A stretch of DNA of 64,000 nt from Ricordea florida. Taxonomy: Eukaryota > Cnidaria > Anthozoa > Corallimorpharia > Ricordeidae. The stretch covers positions 2,301,706 through 2,365,705 of the forward strand of contig OX453273.1 of NCBI GenBank assembly GCA_949710005.1. The letters are read 5' to 3'. Below, piece by piece: positions 11,848 through 20,938 of the stretch. Below the pieces are notes generated by a model that had not been told where the DNA came from, ran no database searches, and worked only from the letters and a program-made list of their open reading frames with translations. Both the position numbers and the translations under genes were made by a program. Position 1 is the stretch's first letter, and each line of letters begins with the position of its first letter.

Positions 11848-14148
11848 GAACAACAACTAAATAGTAAAAATCTTGCTAAACTGCTAAAACAAGCCATAAA
11901 CAAAAAGGGTGAAAGTTTAGAAAGACTAATAGTAAAACAGCTAAAGAAAATTATTAAAGAAAAAGGTAAAGAATTGGAAGAAAACGAAATTATCAAAGAA
12001 TTGCGTAAAATTCCAGAAATTGCTGAAGCTTTTGATAATATGCCAGAAACACAAGAGGGCGCAAAACCTAAAACAAAAAATATTAAAAAAAGAAAACTTG
12101 CGCCTACTTTTATAAAACCACAAAAGCCATCAAACAAAACTTTTAATTGGGGAAATTACTCATTTAAGGTTATGGATAATGATGAGTTTTCTAAAAAGCT
12201 TGCAGAATTAACCAACGAAAATGTATTAAAACTTACTAATAGCAAACAACCACAACCCAGACCTAGAAAAGAGGTAGATATATCTGATATTTTGAAAGAA
12301 GAATTTATAATAAAAGAACAACAAACAGCATTGAGGGGATATCTGAAAACTTATAGGTTAGATGGAAAGAAAGGGTATGAACCCAAGGAATTTTTAAATA
12401 ATATCAAACCAAAAGTTCTTAATCTAATTAACAAACAAAAGAAACCAATAAAGGTAAAATTTATATTAACATGTAATTTAATAAAAGAATCTCCAGATAC
12501 AAATCGTATTGAAGAAGAGACAAGAAAATTCTTTCATTCACGTACAGAAATAATTACTGATTCAGATGATATATCCAATTTTTATGATAATATGGCTAAT
12601 CGAATACTAAAGGAATATGAAAAATTTTTAAGTAATAGTTATAAATTGAAATTTAACAATATAATATGTTTTGATATTGGAATAACACCATACAAACCGC
12701 TTAAGGGAAGTTCATATATTATAACACCCCCACATTTAGAGTCAAAAAAGGCAATTATTAACCACAAGAATTTTAATGATAATGAATGTTTAAAGTGGGC
12801 AGTAACTGAAGCTGTATTTCCAAGAGATAAAAACCCTCAAAGAGTAAATAACGAATTAAGAGAAAATTCAAAGAACTTTAACTGGGCTGGAATGGAGTTC
12901 CCTGTTTCATTAAAAGATATTGATAAGTTTGAAAGGCAAAACCCCTACTATATTAATGTCTTAGGATATGAAAATGGTTATGTATTTCCTTTAAGAATAA
13001 GTGATAATCAATTAGGAGATAATGTAATCAATTTAATTATGATATCAGATGATAAAAATAATCACTACTGTTGGGTAAAGAGTTTAAGTAGACTTTTATC
13101 ATCCCAAGTTAGTAAACATAAATGTAAGAGACATTTTTGTATCAGATGTTTTAACTCATTTCGAGAAATAGATTCATTAGAAAAACATACCGAATACTGC
13201 AACAAAAACAAAGCAGTTAGGATTGATATGCCAAAAGATAAAAATGGAAATCCTATATTTATTAAATTCGTTAATTATAAAAGAAAAATGCGTGTGCCAT
13301 TTTTAGTGTATGCCGACTTTGAGTGTTACCCAGAGAAAATTGATATAGATATAAGTTGTTTAGATAATAGTAAAAGCTTTACTCAAAAGTATCAGAAACA
13401 TAAACCATCTGGATTCTGTTATTATATAAAGTGTTTTGATGAGAATATATTACCACCAAACTTTGAAAAACTTGTAAGATATACTGCAAAATCTCCAGAT
13501 GAAGATGTAGCACAGATATTTGTAGAATATTTAGAGAGAGATATTAGAAGAATTTATAATGAAATAATAAAACCAAGAAACAAAAAGTTCTATTACTATA
13601 AAAGGGGAAATATGTCAGAAATAGATAAAAAAGAATATGAAAATGCTAAGAAATGCCATATATGTGAGTGTGAATTAGGAGAAGATAAGGTATTAGATCA
13701 CTGCCACCTTACAGGAAAGTATAGAGGAGCAGCTCATAAAGATTGTAACTCGAATTTCGAGATCCCAAAGTTCATACCTATAGTATTTCATAATCTATCT
13801 GGATATGATTCACATTTATTTATTAAGAATCTTGGGAAAACAGATGGTGAAATAACTCCCATAGCACAAAATGAGGAAAGGTATATTTCTTTCTCAAAAA
13901 AGATTGTAGTTGATGAATATATAGATAAAAGTGGTGAGAAAAAAATAGTTAAGAGAGAAATGAGATTCATCGATTCATTCAAATTTATGTCATCCAGTCT
14001 TGATGGACTAGTTGATAATCTCACCAAATGTGGAAAGTGTGAGGCGTGTAAGCCAGGAGATTGTATAAAGAGATACATTGAAGATGGAAAGATCATTAAG
14101 TATGAAGGTATTGGTAAATGCGGAAAAGATGTAAGAATTGTAATTTAG
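11845..14148 (+). pseudogene. E1 protein-primed DNA polymerase B, N-terminal part (frameshifted)
   Basis: This 767-aa frame holds the N-terminal region, the exonuclease domain and an inserted nuclease-like domain of a viral/organellar type B DNA polymerase (DNA_pol_B_2 family). Visible features: a basic, lysine-rich N-terminus; a conserved QQTALRGYLKTYRLDGKKGY block near residue 157; a C2HC finger HFCIRCFNSF..LEKHTEYC; Exo I YADFE with Asp near 491; an endonuclease VII/HNH-like module beginning near 604 (CHIC...DHCHLTGKYRGAAH..CN); and a further exonuclease block FHNLSGYDSHLF. A zinc-knuckle-like Cys run (KCGKCEACKPGDC) follows. The frame is lost close to 14118-14148 and continues in another phase at 14118. 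E2 has one continuous frame here, so this is a lesion. Confidence 0.85.
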
Positions 14149-15932
14149 TTGAAAGTAAATGCCTTTCTCCATCAGATAAATACCTAAATGAAGTAAAAAA
14201 GTATTTTGAAGGCGAAGAATTAAATCTAACGTTAAGAAAGGGTGTATATCCATATGATTATATTGACAGCTTTGATAAACTAAATGAAACTCATCTTCCA
14301 CTAAAGGATGCATTTTTCTCAAAACTAAATGATGAAGATATAAATGAAGAAAATTACCAACATGCTAAAAATGTGTGGAAAACTTTTAATATGAAAACAT
14401 TTAGGGAGTATCATGATCTTTATCTCAAGCTAGATGTATTATTGTTAGCGGACGTATTTGAAAATTTTAGAGATGTTTGTATTAAAAATTATGGATTGGA
14501 TCCTGCTTGGTACTACACCTCTCCAGGCTTATCTTGGGACGCTATGTTAAAGTTAACTAAAGTAAAATTGGAGTTACTAACTGACATTAACATGTTACTT
14601 ATGTTTGAACAAGGTGTAAGAGGAGGTGTATCCCAGATTTCAACTAGATATGCTGAAGCAAACAATACATATATGAAGAAATATGATCCAAACAAACCTA
14701 AAAAATATATCATTTATCTCGATAGAAACAATCTATATGGTGAGGCAATGAGTAAACCACTACCCACTCACGGTTTTTATTGGATGCCTGTGGAAGATTT
14801 TAAAAATTGGAGAAATATACCATGCATACTCGAGGTTGATTTGGAATATCCTGAACATCTTCACGATTTACATAATGATTATCCTCTAGCCCCAGAAAGA
14901 CTTGTTGTTAATAAGGTAGAAAAATTAATCCCAAACTTTAAAAATAAAACAAAGTATATAGTTCATCGAGAAACCCTAAAACTTTATGAAAGTCTGGGAT
15001 TAAAAGTTACAAAAATTCATAGAGGTATTAAATTCAATGAGTCTGCATGGCTAAAACCCTACATTGATTTGAATACTAAACTAAGATCTCAAGCAAAGAA
15101 TGATTTTGAAAAAGATTTCTTCAAGTTAATGAACAATTCTGTATTTGGTAAAACCATGGAAAATATTAGAAAAAGGGTAGACATTCGCCTAGTTACAAAT
15201 AAAAAAGATGCAGAAAAATTAACAATAAAACCCAACTTTAACCATTTTACTATATTTAGTGAAGATCTGGCTGCTATCCATATGAATAAAACAAGATTAA
15301 CATTTAATAAACCTGTTTACTTAGGTATGTGTATTCTAGATTTAAGTAAAGCAATAATGTATGAATTTCATTATAATTATATCAAAAATAAATATGGAGA
15401 AAAGGCAAAGCTGTTGTTTACAGATACAGACAGTCTTGTATATGTTATAGAAACAGAAGATTTTTACAATGATATAAGTCCAGATGTTAGAAAAATGTTT
15501 GACACAAGTAATTATCCTAAAAACCACCCATCAGGTATAGAAACGGGTATGAATAAGAAATTAATAGGAATGTTTAAAGATGAAGCTGGCGGAATGATAA
15601 TTAAAGAGTTTGTGGGATTGAGAGCAAAGTTATACGCTTATATTACTGAAAATGATGATGAAGTAAAGAAAGGTAAGGGAATGAAGAAAGAAGTTATAAA
15701 AAAGAAAATAAAATTTAATCATTATAAGGAATGTCTATTAACGGGGGAAAAACAATATAGAAAGATGAATGTAATTAGAAGTCATTTACATGATGTTTAT
15801 ACAGAAACAATTAATAAAGTTGCACTATCTGCTGATGATGATAAGAGAATAATTTGTAAAGATAAAATAAGTACTTTAGCCTACGGACATTATAGTCTCA
15901 AAACAGAATTAGGTGGAAGTTCAGTATCATAA
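14118..15932 (+). pseudogene. E1 protein-primed DNA polymerase B, C-terminal polymerase part
   Basis: This 604-aa frame carries the palm, fingers and thumb of PolB. Motif A is YLDRNNLYGEAMS, motif B KLMNNSVFGKTMENI, motif C LLFTDTDSLVY (two catalytic aspartates), followed by the KxY-like block GLRAKLYAY. It overlaps the upstream frame by about 30 nt in a different phase, so both halves are present but separated by a small indel. The last 43 nt overlap the 3' end of the convergent integrase gene, exactly as in E2. The catalytic residues look intact; only the frameshift would prevent a full-length polymerase. Confidence 0.85.
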
Positions 15933-16909
15933 GGAATAACCTGTAATTCTTCCCTTACAAACCCACGTCTCGGTCCATCTACTAAATAATACAAAACTGG
16001 TTGATTGGGTGCAATAATACTTTTAGAAATATCATAAACTTTGATACTCCAAATAGGATCTGTAGCTCGCCTTTTTTCACCACCCTCAATCTCGCCCGGA
16101 GATAATAAATATCTAACTCTAACAAAAGGAGACAATCTTTCCTCATCAAGGCCAACAACTCGATGATATCTTTTGGTTTCAATATCAACCTCTTTCAGTT
16201 TTATAGCTTTATCAGGTTCTTTACCGGTTATTCTCGTTGGTGTATTGTTCAAAGTTTTCAAAATATCAGGTAATCGTTTCACCCATACTCTAGACCGGTC
16301 ATCACTTACCATTTCTTGTGCATATTGATGACTAAATAATTTTTCACTTAATGTTCTATTTGCTCTTTCCACAAACGCTTGAGCTCTATGGTTTCCGGCT
16401 TCGCTTCTCTGTATTTTCACATTATGGTAATTCATGAGTTTTGTAACCTCGCCCATAAATTCTTTTCCAGGATCAACCATTAATTTTTTAGGGTATTTCA
16501 ATCTTCTAGAATATATTTTCTTAAAAGCTTCTGATATCTCTCGACTTTCTTTTGTGGCTAATGCTTCAGCATCTTTGTATCTACTGGCAACATCAACCAC
16601 AACTAATGCATATTTAAATGTTTTTCTTCCAACTCTATCATGCGGTAAAAATAATAAATCTGCTTGATGAATATGATTAGGTTTATCTACGGCCCAGTGA
16701 GGTCTGGGTATATATTTTGGAGATGGAAGATATATTTGCCATATTGCTTGTTTTTGTAACCATTGTTTTGCCTCATTTTCGCTTACTCTAGCCTTCTCAG
16801 CTAATTTAGGAATAGCGGAATATCCTTTCCAATATCCCTCGGTTGAATAATATATCCGACTTAAAGTCGGGCCCGGCTTCGCCGATATTTTTGATAAAGT
16901 AGAACTCAT
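15890..16909 (-). CDS. E1 rve-family (retroviral-like) integrase
   Basis: This 339-aa protein inserts the element DNA. The DDE triad is visible: Asp84 in HQADLLFLP, Asp146 in LMVDPGKEF and Glu181 in QAFVERANR, with 34 residues between the last two. The C-terminal half is basic and beta-rich (YLLSPGEIEGGEKRRATDPI), comparable to the tail domains of Polinton integrases. I see no HHCC zinc finger at the N-terminus. Residues 9-19 (SAKPGPTLSR region) are absent from E2 and come from a GC-rich hairpin insertion. The gene runs towards PolB and shares a divergent start region with the 74-aa ORF on the right. Confidence 0.9.
   Translation of the reverse strand: MSSTLSKISAKPGPTLSRIYYSTEGYWKGYSAIPKLAEKARVSENEAKQWLQKQAIWQIYLPSPKYIPRPHWAVDKPNHIHQADLLFLPHDRVGRKTFKYALVVVDVASRYKDAEALATKESREISEAFKKIYSRRLKYPKKLMVDPGKEFMGEVTKLMNYHNVKIQRSEAGNHRAQAFVERANRTLSEKLFSHQYAQEMVSDDRSRVWVKRLPDILKTLNNTPTRITGKEPDKAIKLKEVDIETKRYHRVVGLDEERLSPFVRVRYLLSPGEIEGGEKRRATDPIWSIKVYDISKSIIAPNQPVLYYLVDGPRRGFVREELQVIPYDTELPPNSVLRL
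16856..16889. repeat. GC-rich double-hairpin insertion in integrase
   Basis: Compared with E2, E1 has 33 extra bases here: CCGACTTAAAGTCGG (6-bp stem, 3-nt loop), GCC, then CGGCTTCGCCG (4-bp stem, 3-nt loop), with ATAT on both sides. It keeps the frame and adds 11 residues near the integrase N-terminus. A similar double hairpin lies at 19107-19136. Confidence 0.6.
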
Positions 16910-16942
16910 TTAAAAAATTAACAAAGTATCTTATAAATTATA
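16909..16942 (+). promoter_or_regulatory. Promoter-like motif of the 74-aa ORF
   Basis: TTTAAAAAATTAAC lies 34 nt before the ATG. The following CAAAGTATCTTATAAATTA is repeated before the capsid gene at 17140-17173, so this promoter block is duplicated. Confidence 0.5.
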
Positions 16943-17167
16943 ATGGAGGAAGAAAAAATAAATTTTAGCGAATACCAAATTAATATGATGAAAAAAATTA
17001 TAATTTCAAAAATTCACAATATGGGAGATGGCGATGAACTTTTTAATCTTTTGCTTGTAATTGAAGGAGTAAGAGAAAGTTTAGTAAAATATATTGAAGA
17101 ATTAGAGAATAAAAAATACCAATTCAGATACCCAAGAGGTTTAAAGATTAACCAAAGTATCTTATAA
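16943..17167 (+). CDS. E1 74-aa protein, unrecognised
   Basis: A small, highly charged, helix-prone protein (YQINMMKKIIISKIHNMG, later GVRESLVKYIEELENKKYQF), found only in E1. In E2 the integrase and capsid start codons are just 33 nt apart. It sits between two near-identical copies of a promoter-like block (16909-16942 and 17140-17173), and its 3' end overlaps the capsid gene promoter motif. This suggests it arrived by duplication of that block. No membrane segment and no known domain; function unknown. Confidence 0.55.
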   Translation: MEEEKINFSEYQINMMKKIIISKIHNMGDGDELFNLLLVIEGVRESLVKYIEELENKKYQFRYPRGLKINQSIL

Positions 17168-17173
17168 ATTACA
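17140..17173 (+). promoter_or_regulatory. TTTAAAG motif of E1 capsid gene
   Basis: TTTAAAGATTAAC lies 34 nt before the capsid ATG, overlapping the end of the 74-aa ORF. Confidence 0.6.
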
Positions 17174-18400
17174 ATGACGTCTGAAAAAATTAATCCAAAT
17201 AGAATTCCTAGAGAACCATTTGGTTTGAAAGCGGAATCAACAATTAACCGAATTACTCTCAATCCATCATCTGCTAGCCCCGGAGAAACATTATATATAA
17301 ATATTCCAAAACTTTCTGAGAATTTAGTGATTGTACCTGGAAGCGTATCTCTGTTATTTGATTTAGATGTAGATGGGCATGCAAATAATACACTTGTAAA
17401 TAATGTAGGTAGTAATCTTGTATCTAGACTTAGAGTTCTTTTTGGTGGTGAAACATTACAGGATACACAAAGATATGATCTTTTTCAAACCTATCACGAT
17501 TTATTCTTAACAGATGAAGAACGTGAAGATGGATTAAAACAAGGTATTTCTTCTGAAAACATGAGAAAGCTCAGGACAAATGCGGGTGATAAGAAAACAC
17601 AAGATGTTAAGGCAGTGGCTCTTGCATCAGTACATAACACCAAGTATCGTATACCACTAAACCATCCTATTCTAAACGATCATGGAGTTTTCTATCCAAA
17701 AGCCCTAGATCATCATTTAATATTTGAGATTACACTTGCCCCAGTTAATGATATTGTTGTTTATTCCGACACTACTAAGACACCATCTTATTCAATCAAA
17801 AACCTTGAGTTAGAATATTCCTCCATTTCAAGTGAATACTTGGCTCGCGAGGCACAAGCAGCTTATCAGGTTGGTAAAGGATTCTTTTATGAAAATGTTA
17901 CTCTACACAAAACTTTTACATTTTCTATAGGCGGTGATGGTGTTATTAACCAGCATATTAATTTACCTAGAAGATCAATGACGGGGATATTATGTTTGTT
18001 TACATCACCAACCGCAGCAGGAGCACGTAACTCTGAGAATTTTTACAACCCAGGCATAACCTCGATTAATATAGATGTTGATGGTGTACCAAATCGTTTA
18101 TACTCCAAGGGGATGATGCCATCAGATCTATGGGAGTCAGTAAAGAAACGTTTCGGAAGAGATGGCGTAAAGGAAAAGGATTTTTATGCTGATAAGTTTG
18201 CTCTTTGGGTAGATATGAGAACTCACCCTGATAATGGTATTCATGGCGGCGGATTAGCATTAAACAATACACAAGATGGTGTAAAACTAGAAATTAAAAG
18301 AAAACAAGGCGGATCTGGAATAATAACATGCCATATGTTTGTTGTAGCTGACGCAATGATGGAAATAATGAATTCAGGTTTGAGATCAATAAAGTACTGA
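17174..18400 (+). CDS. E1 major capsid protein (predicted double jelly-roll)
   Basis: This 408-aa protein starts MTSEKINPNRIPREPFGLKA and is beta-strand rich throughout. Conserved blocks are LYINIPKLSENLVIVPGSV, VGSNLVSRLRVLFGGETLQD, RYDLFQTYHDLFLTDEER and HPILNDHGVFYPKALDHHL. I recall this protein as the hexon-like capsid family of some animal Polintons and adintoviruses; its size is close to the smallest double jelly-roll capsids and well below the roughly 600 aa of canonical Polinton capsids. Position just upstream of the packaging ATPase supports the call. E2 carries two copies (413 aa). The fold is inferred, not seen directly. Confidence 0.75.
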   Translation: MTSEKINPNRIPREPFGLKAESTINRITLNPSSASPGETLYINIPKLSENLVIVPGSVSLLFDLDVDGHANNTLVNNVGSNLVSRLRVLFGGETLQDTQRYDLFQTYHDLFLTDEEREDGLKQGISSENMRKLRTNAGDKKTQDVKAVALASVHNTKYRIPLNHPILNDHGVFYPKALDHHLIFEITLAPVNDIVVYSDTTKTPSYSIKNLELEYSSISSEYLAREAQAAYQVGKGFFYENVTLHKTFTFSIGGDGVINQHINLPRRSMTGILCLFTSPTAAGARNSENFYNPGITSINIDVDGVPNRLYSKGMMPSDLWESVKKRFGRDGVKEKDFYADKFALWVDMRTHPDNGIHGGGLALNNTQDGVKLEIKRKQGGSGIITCHMFVVADAMMEIMNSGLRSIKY

Positions 18401-18431
18401 TTTAAAAACCTTTAGTTATGATACAAAAATC
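18401..18431 (+). promoter_or_regulatory. TTTAAA motif of E1 ATPase gene
   Basis: TTTAAAAACC lies 31 nt before the ATPase ATG, right after the capsid stop codon. Confidence 0.5.
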
Positions 18432-19058
18432 ATGGAAGAATTACGAGAAAAAATCCCATTCCACTGTATCATAACCGGGCCAACAAATTGTGGAAAAACA
18501 AAGTATCTCATAGATCAACTCCGAGGCCCATTCCGAAAAGTTTTTGATTACATTGTTTTAATATGCCCAACTTATTCTAAAAATAAAACCTATCATAATT
18601 TTGCTCTAGGAGATAAACGTTTCTTTGTATTATCACCAGATGCAAGTAACATTGATGAGATTAATGAATTGTTAAATGATTGTCAAACTTTATTCTCTGG
18701 AACAAATACATTAATAATTTTAGATGATTGTGCCGTTTCTAATGATCTGAAGAAGCGATCAAACAAGTTTATAGATTTAGCATTCTCCGGAAGACATCAT
18801 GGATTATCAGTTTGGGTTCTCACCCAGCAATTAACATCAATTGCAAAACCTTTCCGTGAAAATGTAGCTTGTGTTGTTACTTTTCATAATCCATCACAGA
18901 AGGGTATGAAGATGTTTTTCGAAGATTATGGAGGCGATTTGGATTATGAATTAGGTAAAAAATTTGTACATCTCCTGAAAAAAGAAAAATATTCTAGACT
19001 ATGTTTAAGTTTGCGATACCCATTTAATTGTTATTTAGAGATTCCGAATGGTGAATAG
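18432..19058 (+). CDS. E1 genome-packaging ATPase (A32/FtsK-HerA type)
   Basis: This 208-aa P-loop ATPase would drive DNA into the capsid. Walker A is GPTNCGKT at residues 16-23, Walker B is LIILDD at 94-99, and a sensor-like TQQ follows at 131-133 in LSVWVLTQQLTS. Length and motif spacing match the compact packaging ATPases of Polintons, virophages and adintoviruses. It lies directly after the capsid gene. The E2 copy at 53897 is intact, and a truncated copy lies at 37080. No lesion seen in E1. Confidence 0.9.
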   Translation: MEELREKIPFHCIITGPTNCGKTKYLIDQLRGPFRKVFDYIVLICPTYSKNKTYHNFALGDKRFFVLSPDASNIDEINELLNDCQTLFSGTNTLIILDDCAVSNDLKKRSNKFIDLAFSGRHHGLSVWVLTQQLTSIAKPFRENVACVVTFHNPSQKGMKMFFEDYGGDLDYELGKKFVHLLKKEKYSRLCLSLRYPFNCYLEIPNGE

Positions 19059-19061
19059 CGA

Positions 19062-19092
19062 TTTAAAAATAGTAAATTTACCACCATAAAAG
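19062..19092 (+). promoter_or_regulatory. TTTAAA motif of the 185-aa gene
   Basis: TTTAAAAATAG lies 31 nt before the ATG at 19093. Confidence 0.45.
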
Positions 19093-19650
19093 ATGACAAA
19101 CGTTGATCGAGCGAAGCTCTCCCCGGCGAATCCGGAAGATTACATTGAAGAAGAAAAGACTGTAGGAAAAGATAATGATGATAATGAACTTGAAATAAAA
19201 CAAGAATCACTAGCTATTCTAGCAGCTCTTGGTACTACAAAGGAATATTTAGGAGTTGAAATGAGTTTGGGCGATATAAAAAAATTATCAGAAAAAGATG
19301 TAGAAAAATATTTTAATCGATATCAAGCGGTAATGGGTAAAAAAATTAACGGTGGATTGGTTGATTCATCCCTTCAATTAGTTTCCAAACTTATTTCATA
19401 TTTAGTTCCGGTTGATGATATAGAAGCTCTTTGTGTGGATTTGAAGAATGATGAATTGGTTAATCGTGAACTAACAAACATTGTAGGTCTCTTAGCATTG
19501 AAAGCAGGAAGATTGGCAGCAATTGCTAGCGGTATATTTCAGGTTGCTAAGCATGTTAAAATAGGAAAAATACAGCAAGTTACAAGTACTAATACAGATG
19601 ATTCTAACAAAACTGAGCAAGATGCTAGCGGTACTGATACTGTCTACTGA
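19093..19650 (+). CDS. E1 conserved Polinton protein, 185 aa, unrecognised
   Basis: Soluble, largely helical protein with an acidic N-terminus (EDYIEEEKTVGKDNDDNELE) and a well-conserved core (ESLAILAALGTTKEYLG, GKKINGGLVDSSLQLVSK, NIVGLLALKAGRLAAIASG). The E2 counterpart is 171 aa (54571-55086). Conservation of the core and position after the ATPase suggest a virion or assembly role; no known domain is recognised. Residues about 5-14 (RAKLSPANP region) are absent from E2 and correspond to a GC-rich double-hairpin insertion. The extreme C-terminus is Asp/Thr-rich and poorly conserved. Confidence 0.8.
   Translation: MTNVDRAKLSPANPEDYIEEEKTVGKDNDDNELEIKQESLAILAALGTTKEYLGVEMSLGDIKKLSEKDVEKYFNRYQAVMGKKINGGLVDSSLQLVSKLISYLVPVDDIEALCVDLKNDELVNRELTNIVGLLALKAGRLAAIASGIFQVAKHVKIGKIQQVTSTNTDDSNKTEQDASGTDTVY
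19107..19136. repeat. GC-rich double-hairpin insertion in the 185-aa gene
   Basis: Thirty bases absent from E2: hairpin GAGCGAAGCTC (4-bp stem, GAA loop), a short spacer, then CCGGCGAATCCGG (4-bp stem). The insertion is in frame, adding ten residues. Its design resembles the insertion in the E1 integrase. Confidence 0.55.
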
Positions 19651-19657
19651 GCATACT

Positions 19658-19720
19658 ATTATTTTATTTACATATCATTCCCAAGTGGTCTAAAGATTTC
19701 TTAATGATATGTAAAATAAT
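19658..19720. promoter_or_regulatory. Inverted repeat enclosing a promoter-like motif
   Basis: The left arm 19658-19679 (TTTACATATCATT core) pairs with the right arm 19703-19720 (AATGATATGTAAAATAAT). TCTAAAG lies in the loop at 19689-19695, and the right arm ends on the likely start codon of the next gene. It may form a 3'-end hairpin for the upstream mRNA, a regulatory hairpin, or both. Confidence 0.5.
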
Positions 19721-20186
19721 GTCTGAAGAAAATGAACAAGTTGATAGAGGGGAAACGGAACAAATTACAGCTGATCCCAAACCAGAAAATAAAGATACTA
19801 AAAAACACACTAAAAATCCTAAAAAAGTAGCAGCTGGTAAGAAATTAGCCGAATATAATAAAAAAGCAAAAGAAGCATTAGCCAGGGAAATGAAACGTGA
19901 AGAAAAAATGAAACAGAAAGAAGATAAAAATGAAAATAAAGAAAGTGAGTCCAATCAATCGTGGCTTCCAGAATTATCTTTTACTACTGTTTTATCTATT
20001 GTTGGATTAGGTTTTACAGCATTTGATCTTTTTATGAGATATAAGGAAAAAGCTGGGGATGAATATTACAAAAATAGAATACCTCAAATACCACAAACTT
20101 TTCAAGCCCCACCCATAAAGGCTCATAATCCACAAACAAATACTCAAGCGCAGCCCCTAGATCGACCAAAAATTGGAATGATGTAA
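19719..20186 (+). CDS. E1 single-span membrane protein, 155 aa
   Basis: I choose the ATG at 19719 (MSEENEQVDRGETEQI) rather than 19704: it lies 30 nt after TCTAAAG and matches the E2 start MSDQNERSEGG. The N-terminal half is strongly basic and acidic (KKHTKNPKKVAAGKKLAEYN), followed by one membrane-type segment (LSFTTVLSIVGLGFTAFDLF) and a Pro/Gln-rich tail. The lysine-rich part could bind DNA. E2 counterpart: 55122-55532. It belongs to a block of small membrane-associated genes, probably virion components; the exact role is unknown. Confidence 0.75.
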   Translation: MSEENEQVDRGETEQITADPKPENKDTKKHTKNPKKVAAGKKLAEYNKKAKEALAREMKREEKMKQKEDKNENKESESNQSWLPELSFTTVLSIVGLGFTAFDLFMRYKEKAGDEYYKNRIPQIPQTFQAPPIKAHNPQTNTQAQPLDRPKIGMM

Positions 20187-20195
20187 TTATAAATT

Positions 20196-20248
20196 ATTTT
20201 TTACTACATAAAGCCATTTAAAAGTTTCTTACTGATGTAGTAAAAAAT
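20196..20248. promoter_or_regulatory. Perfect 14-bp inverted repeat around a start region
   Basis: ATTTTTTACTACAT (20196-20209) is exactly complementary to ATGTAGTAAAAAAT (20235-20248). TTTAAAAG lies in the loop at 20217, and the start codon of the 72-aa gene follows the right arm. Confidence 0.6.
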
Positions 20249-20249
20249 C

Positions 20250-20468
20250 ATGTCAAACGAAAATAAACTTGTGAAAACTGTTACTGATTCAGCGGTCCTT
20301 ATCGGTTTGGCAGCTGGAGTTGGTTATGTAACCAAAAAGATGATGAAAGAATCATTTATGAATGATCCATCCTCAAGTATTACAAATTATGCAAAGTGGG
20401 TCGCTGTATTATCTGGAAGTATGTATCTAAAAACCTATTTAGAGGAACAAAAGATTTTACCGACCTAA
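20250..20468 (+). CDS. E1 72-aa membrane protein
   Basis: Small protein with a hydrophobic segment SAVLIGLAAGVGYVTKK and a second moderately hydrophobic region around NYAKWVAVLSGSMYL. It is conserved almost residue for residue in E2 (55598-55816), including the ending YLEEQKILPT/YLEDQKILPT. Start fixed by the TTTAAAAG motif 33 nt upstream. Size, conservation and location suggest a minor virion membrane protein. No recognised family. Confidence 0.75.
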   Translation: MSNENKLVKTVTDSAVLIGLAAGVGYVTKKMMKESFMNDPSSSITNYAKWVAVLSGSMYLKTYLEEQKILPT

Positions 20469-20492
20469 AGGGGAGGAACCACAAATTAAAAC
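20465..20492 (+). promoter_or_regulatory. Weak CCTAAAG motif of the 131-aa gene
   Basis: CTAAAGGGG overlaps the stop codon of the 72-aa gene and lies 28 nt before the next ATG; the same arrangement is present in E2 at 55812. Confidence 0.4.
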
Positions 20493-20888
20493 ATGGCAGC
20501 AGCAATAGGAATGATGTTTGGTGGAGCTGTATTAAATGCAACAGCTTTCATTGGTGGAAATTATCTTGCAAAACGTATTTCAGGACATAATGTGGATGCG
20601 GAAAAAATAAGACACGATAAAGCATTAGAAAAATATCAAAGAGATTATGCAGAATATCAGGAAAAAAGACAAAAACTAATGGATTGGAAAATAAAGAAAA
20701 AAGATGAAAAATATCAAGCATCAAAAAATATTTCAACTACAAATGAACAATTTGCATTATATGAACAAATGCATGAACCTAAATTCTCTGATTATTACAA
20801 ACCTAGCGACAATCAAAAGATGGGTGAAATGATATATGTGGGTGGTGGTATGTTAGCTTTAGGTTATATGGCTAGTAGATTTTTATAG
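20493..20888 (+). CDS. E1 131-aa two-span membrane protein
   Basis: An N-terminal membrane-type segment (MMFGGAVLNATAFIGGNYLA) and a C-terminal one (MIYVGGGMLALGYMASRF) flank a charged, probably coiled-coil middle (DKALEKYQRDYAEYQEKRQK). Strongly conserved in E2 (55843-56235), with the same ending. Glycine-rich membrane helices at both ends suggest a hairpin in a membrane or a membrane-interacting virion protein. Function unknown. Confidence 0.75.
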   Translation: MAAAIGMMFGGAVLNATAFIGGNYLAKRISGHNVDAEKIRHDKALEKYQRDYAEYQEKRQKLMDWKIKKKDEKYQASKNISTTNEQFALYEQMHEPKFSDYYKPSDNQKMGEMIYVGGGMLALGYMASRFL

Positions 20889-20906
20889 ATACTTCACTGT
20901 GCACGA

Positions 20907-20938
20907 TTTAAAGATTTCTTACTGATGAGTAAAAAATC
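20907..20938 (+). promoter_or_regulatory. TTTAAAG motif of the 414-aa gene
   Basis: TTTAAAGATTTCTTACTGAT lies 32 nt before the ATG; nearly identical blocks occur at 55565 and 56271 in E2. Confidence 0.65.

Noticed and set aside
14118..14148. Programmed ribosomal frameshift between the two E1 PolB frames
   Set aside because: The sister element has one continuous polymerase frame and I see no slippery heptamer with a following structure; a simple indel is more likely.
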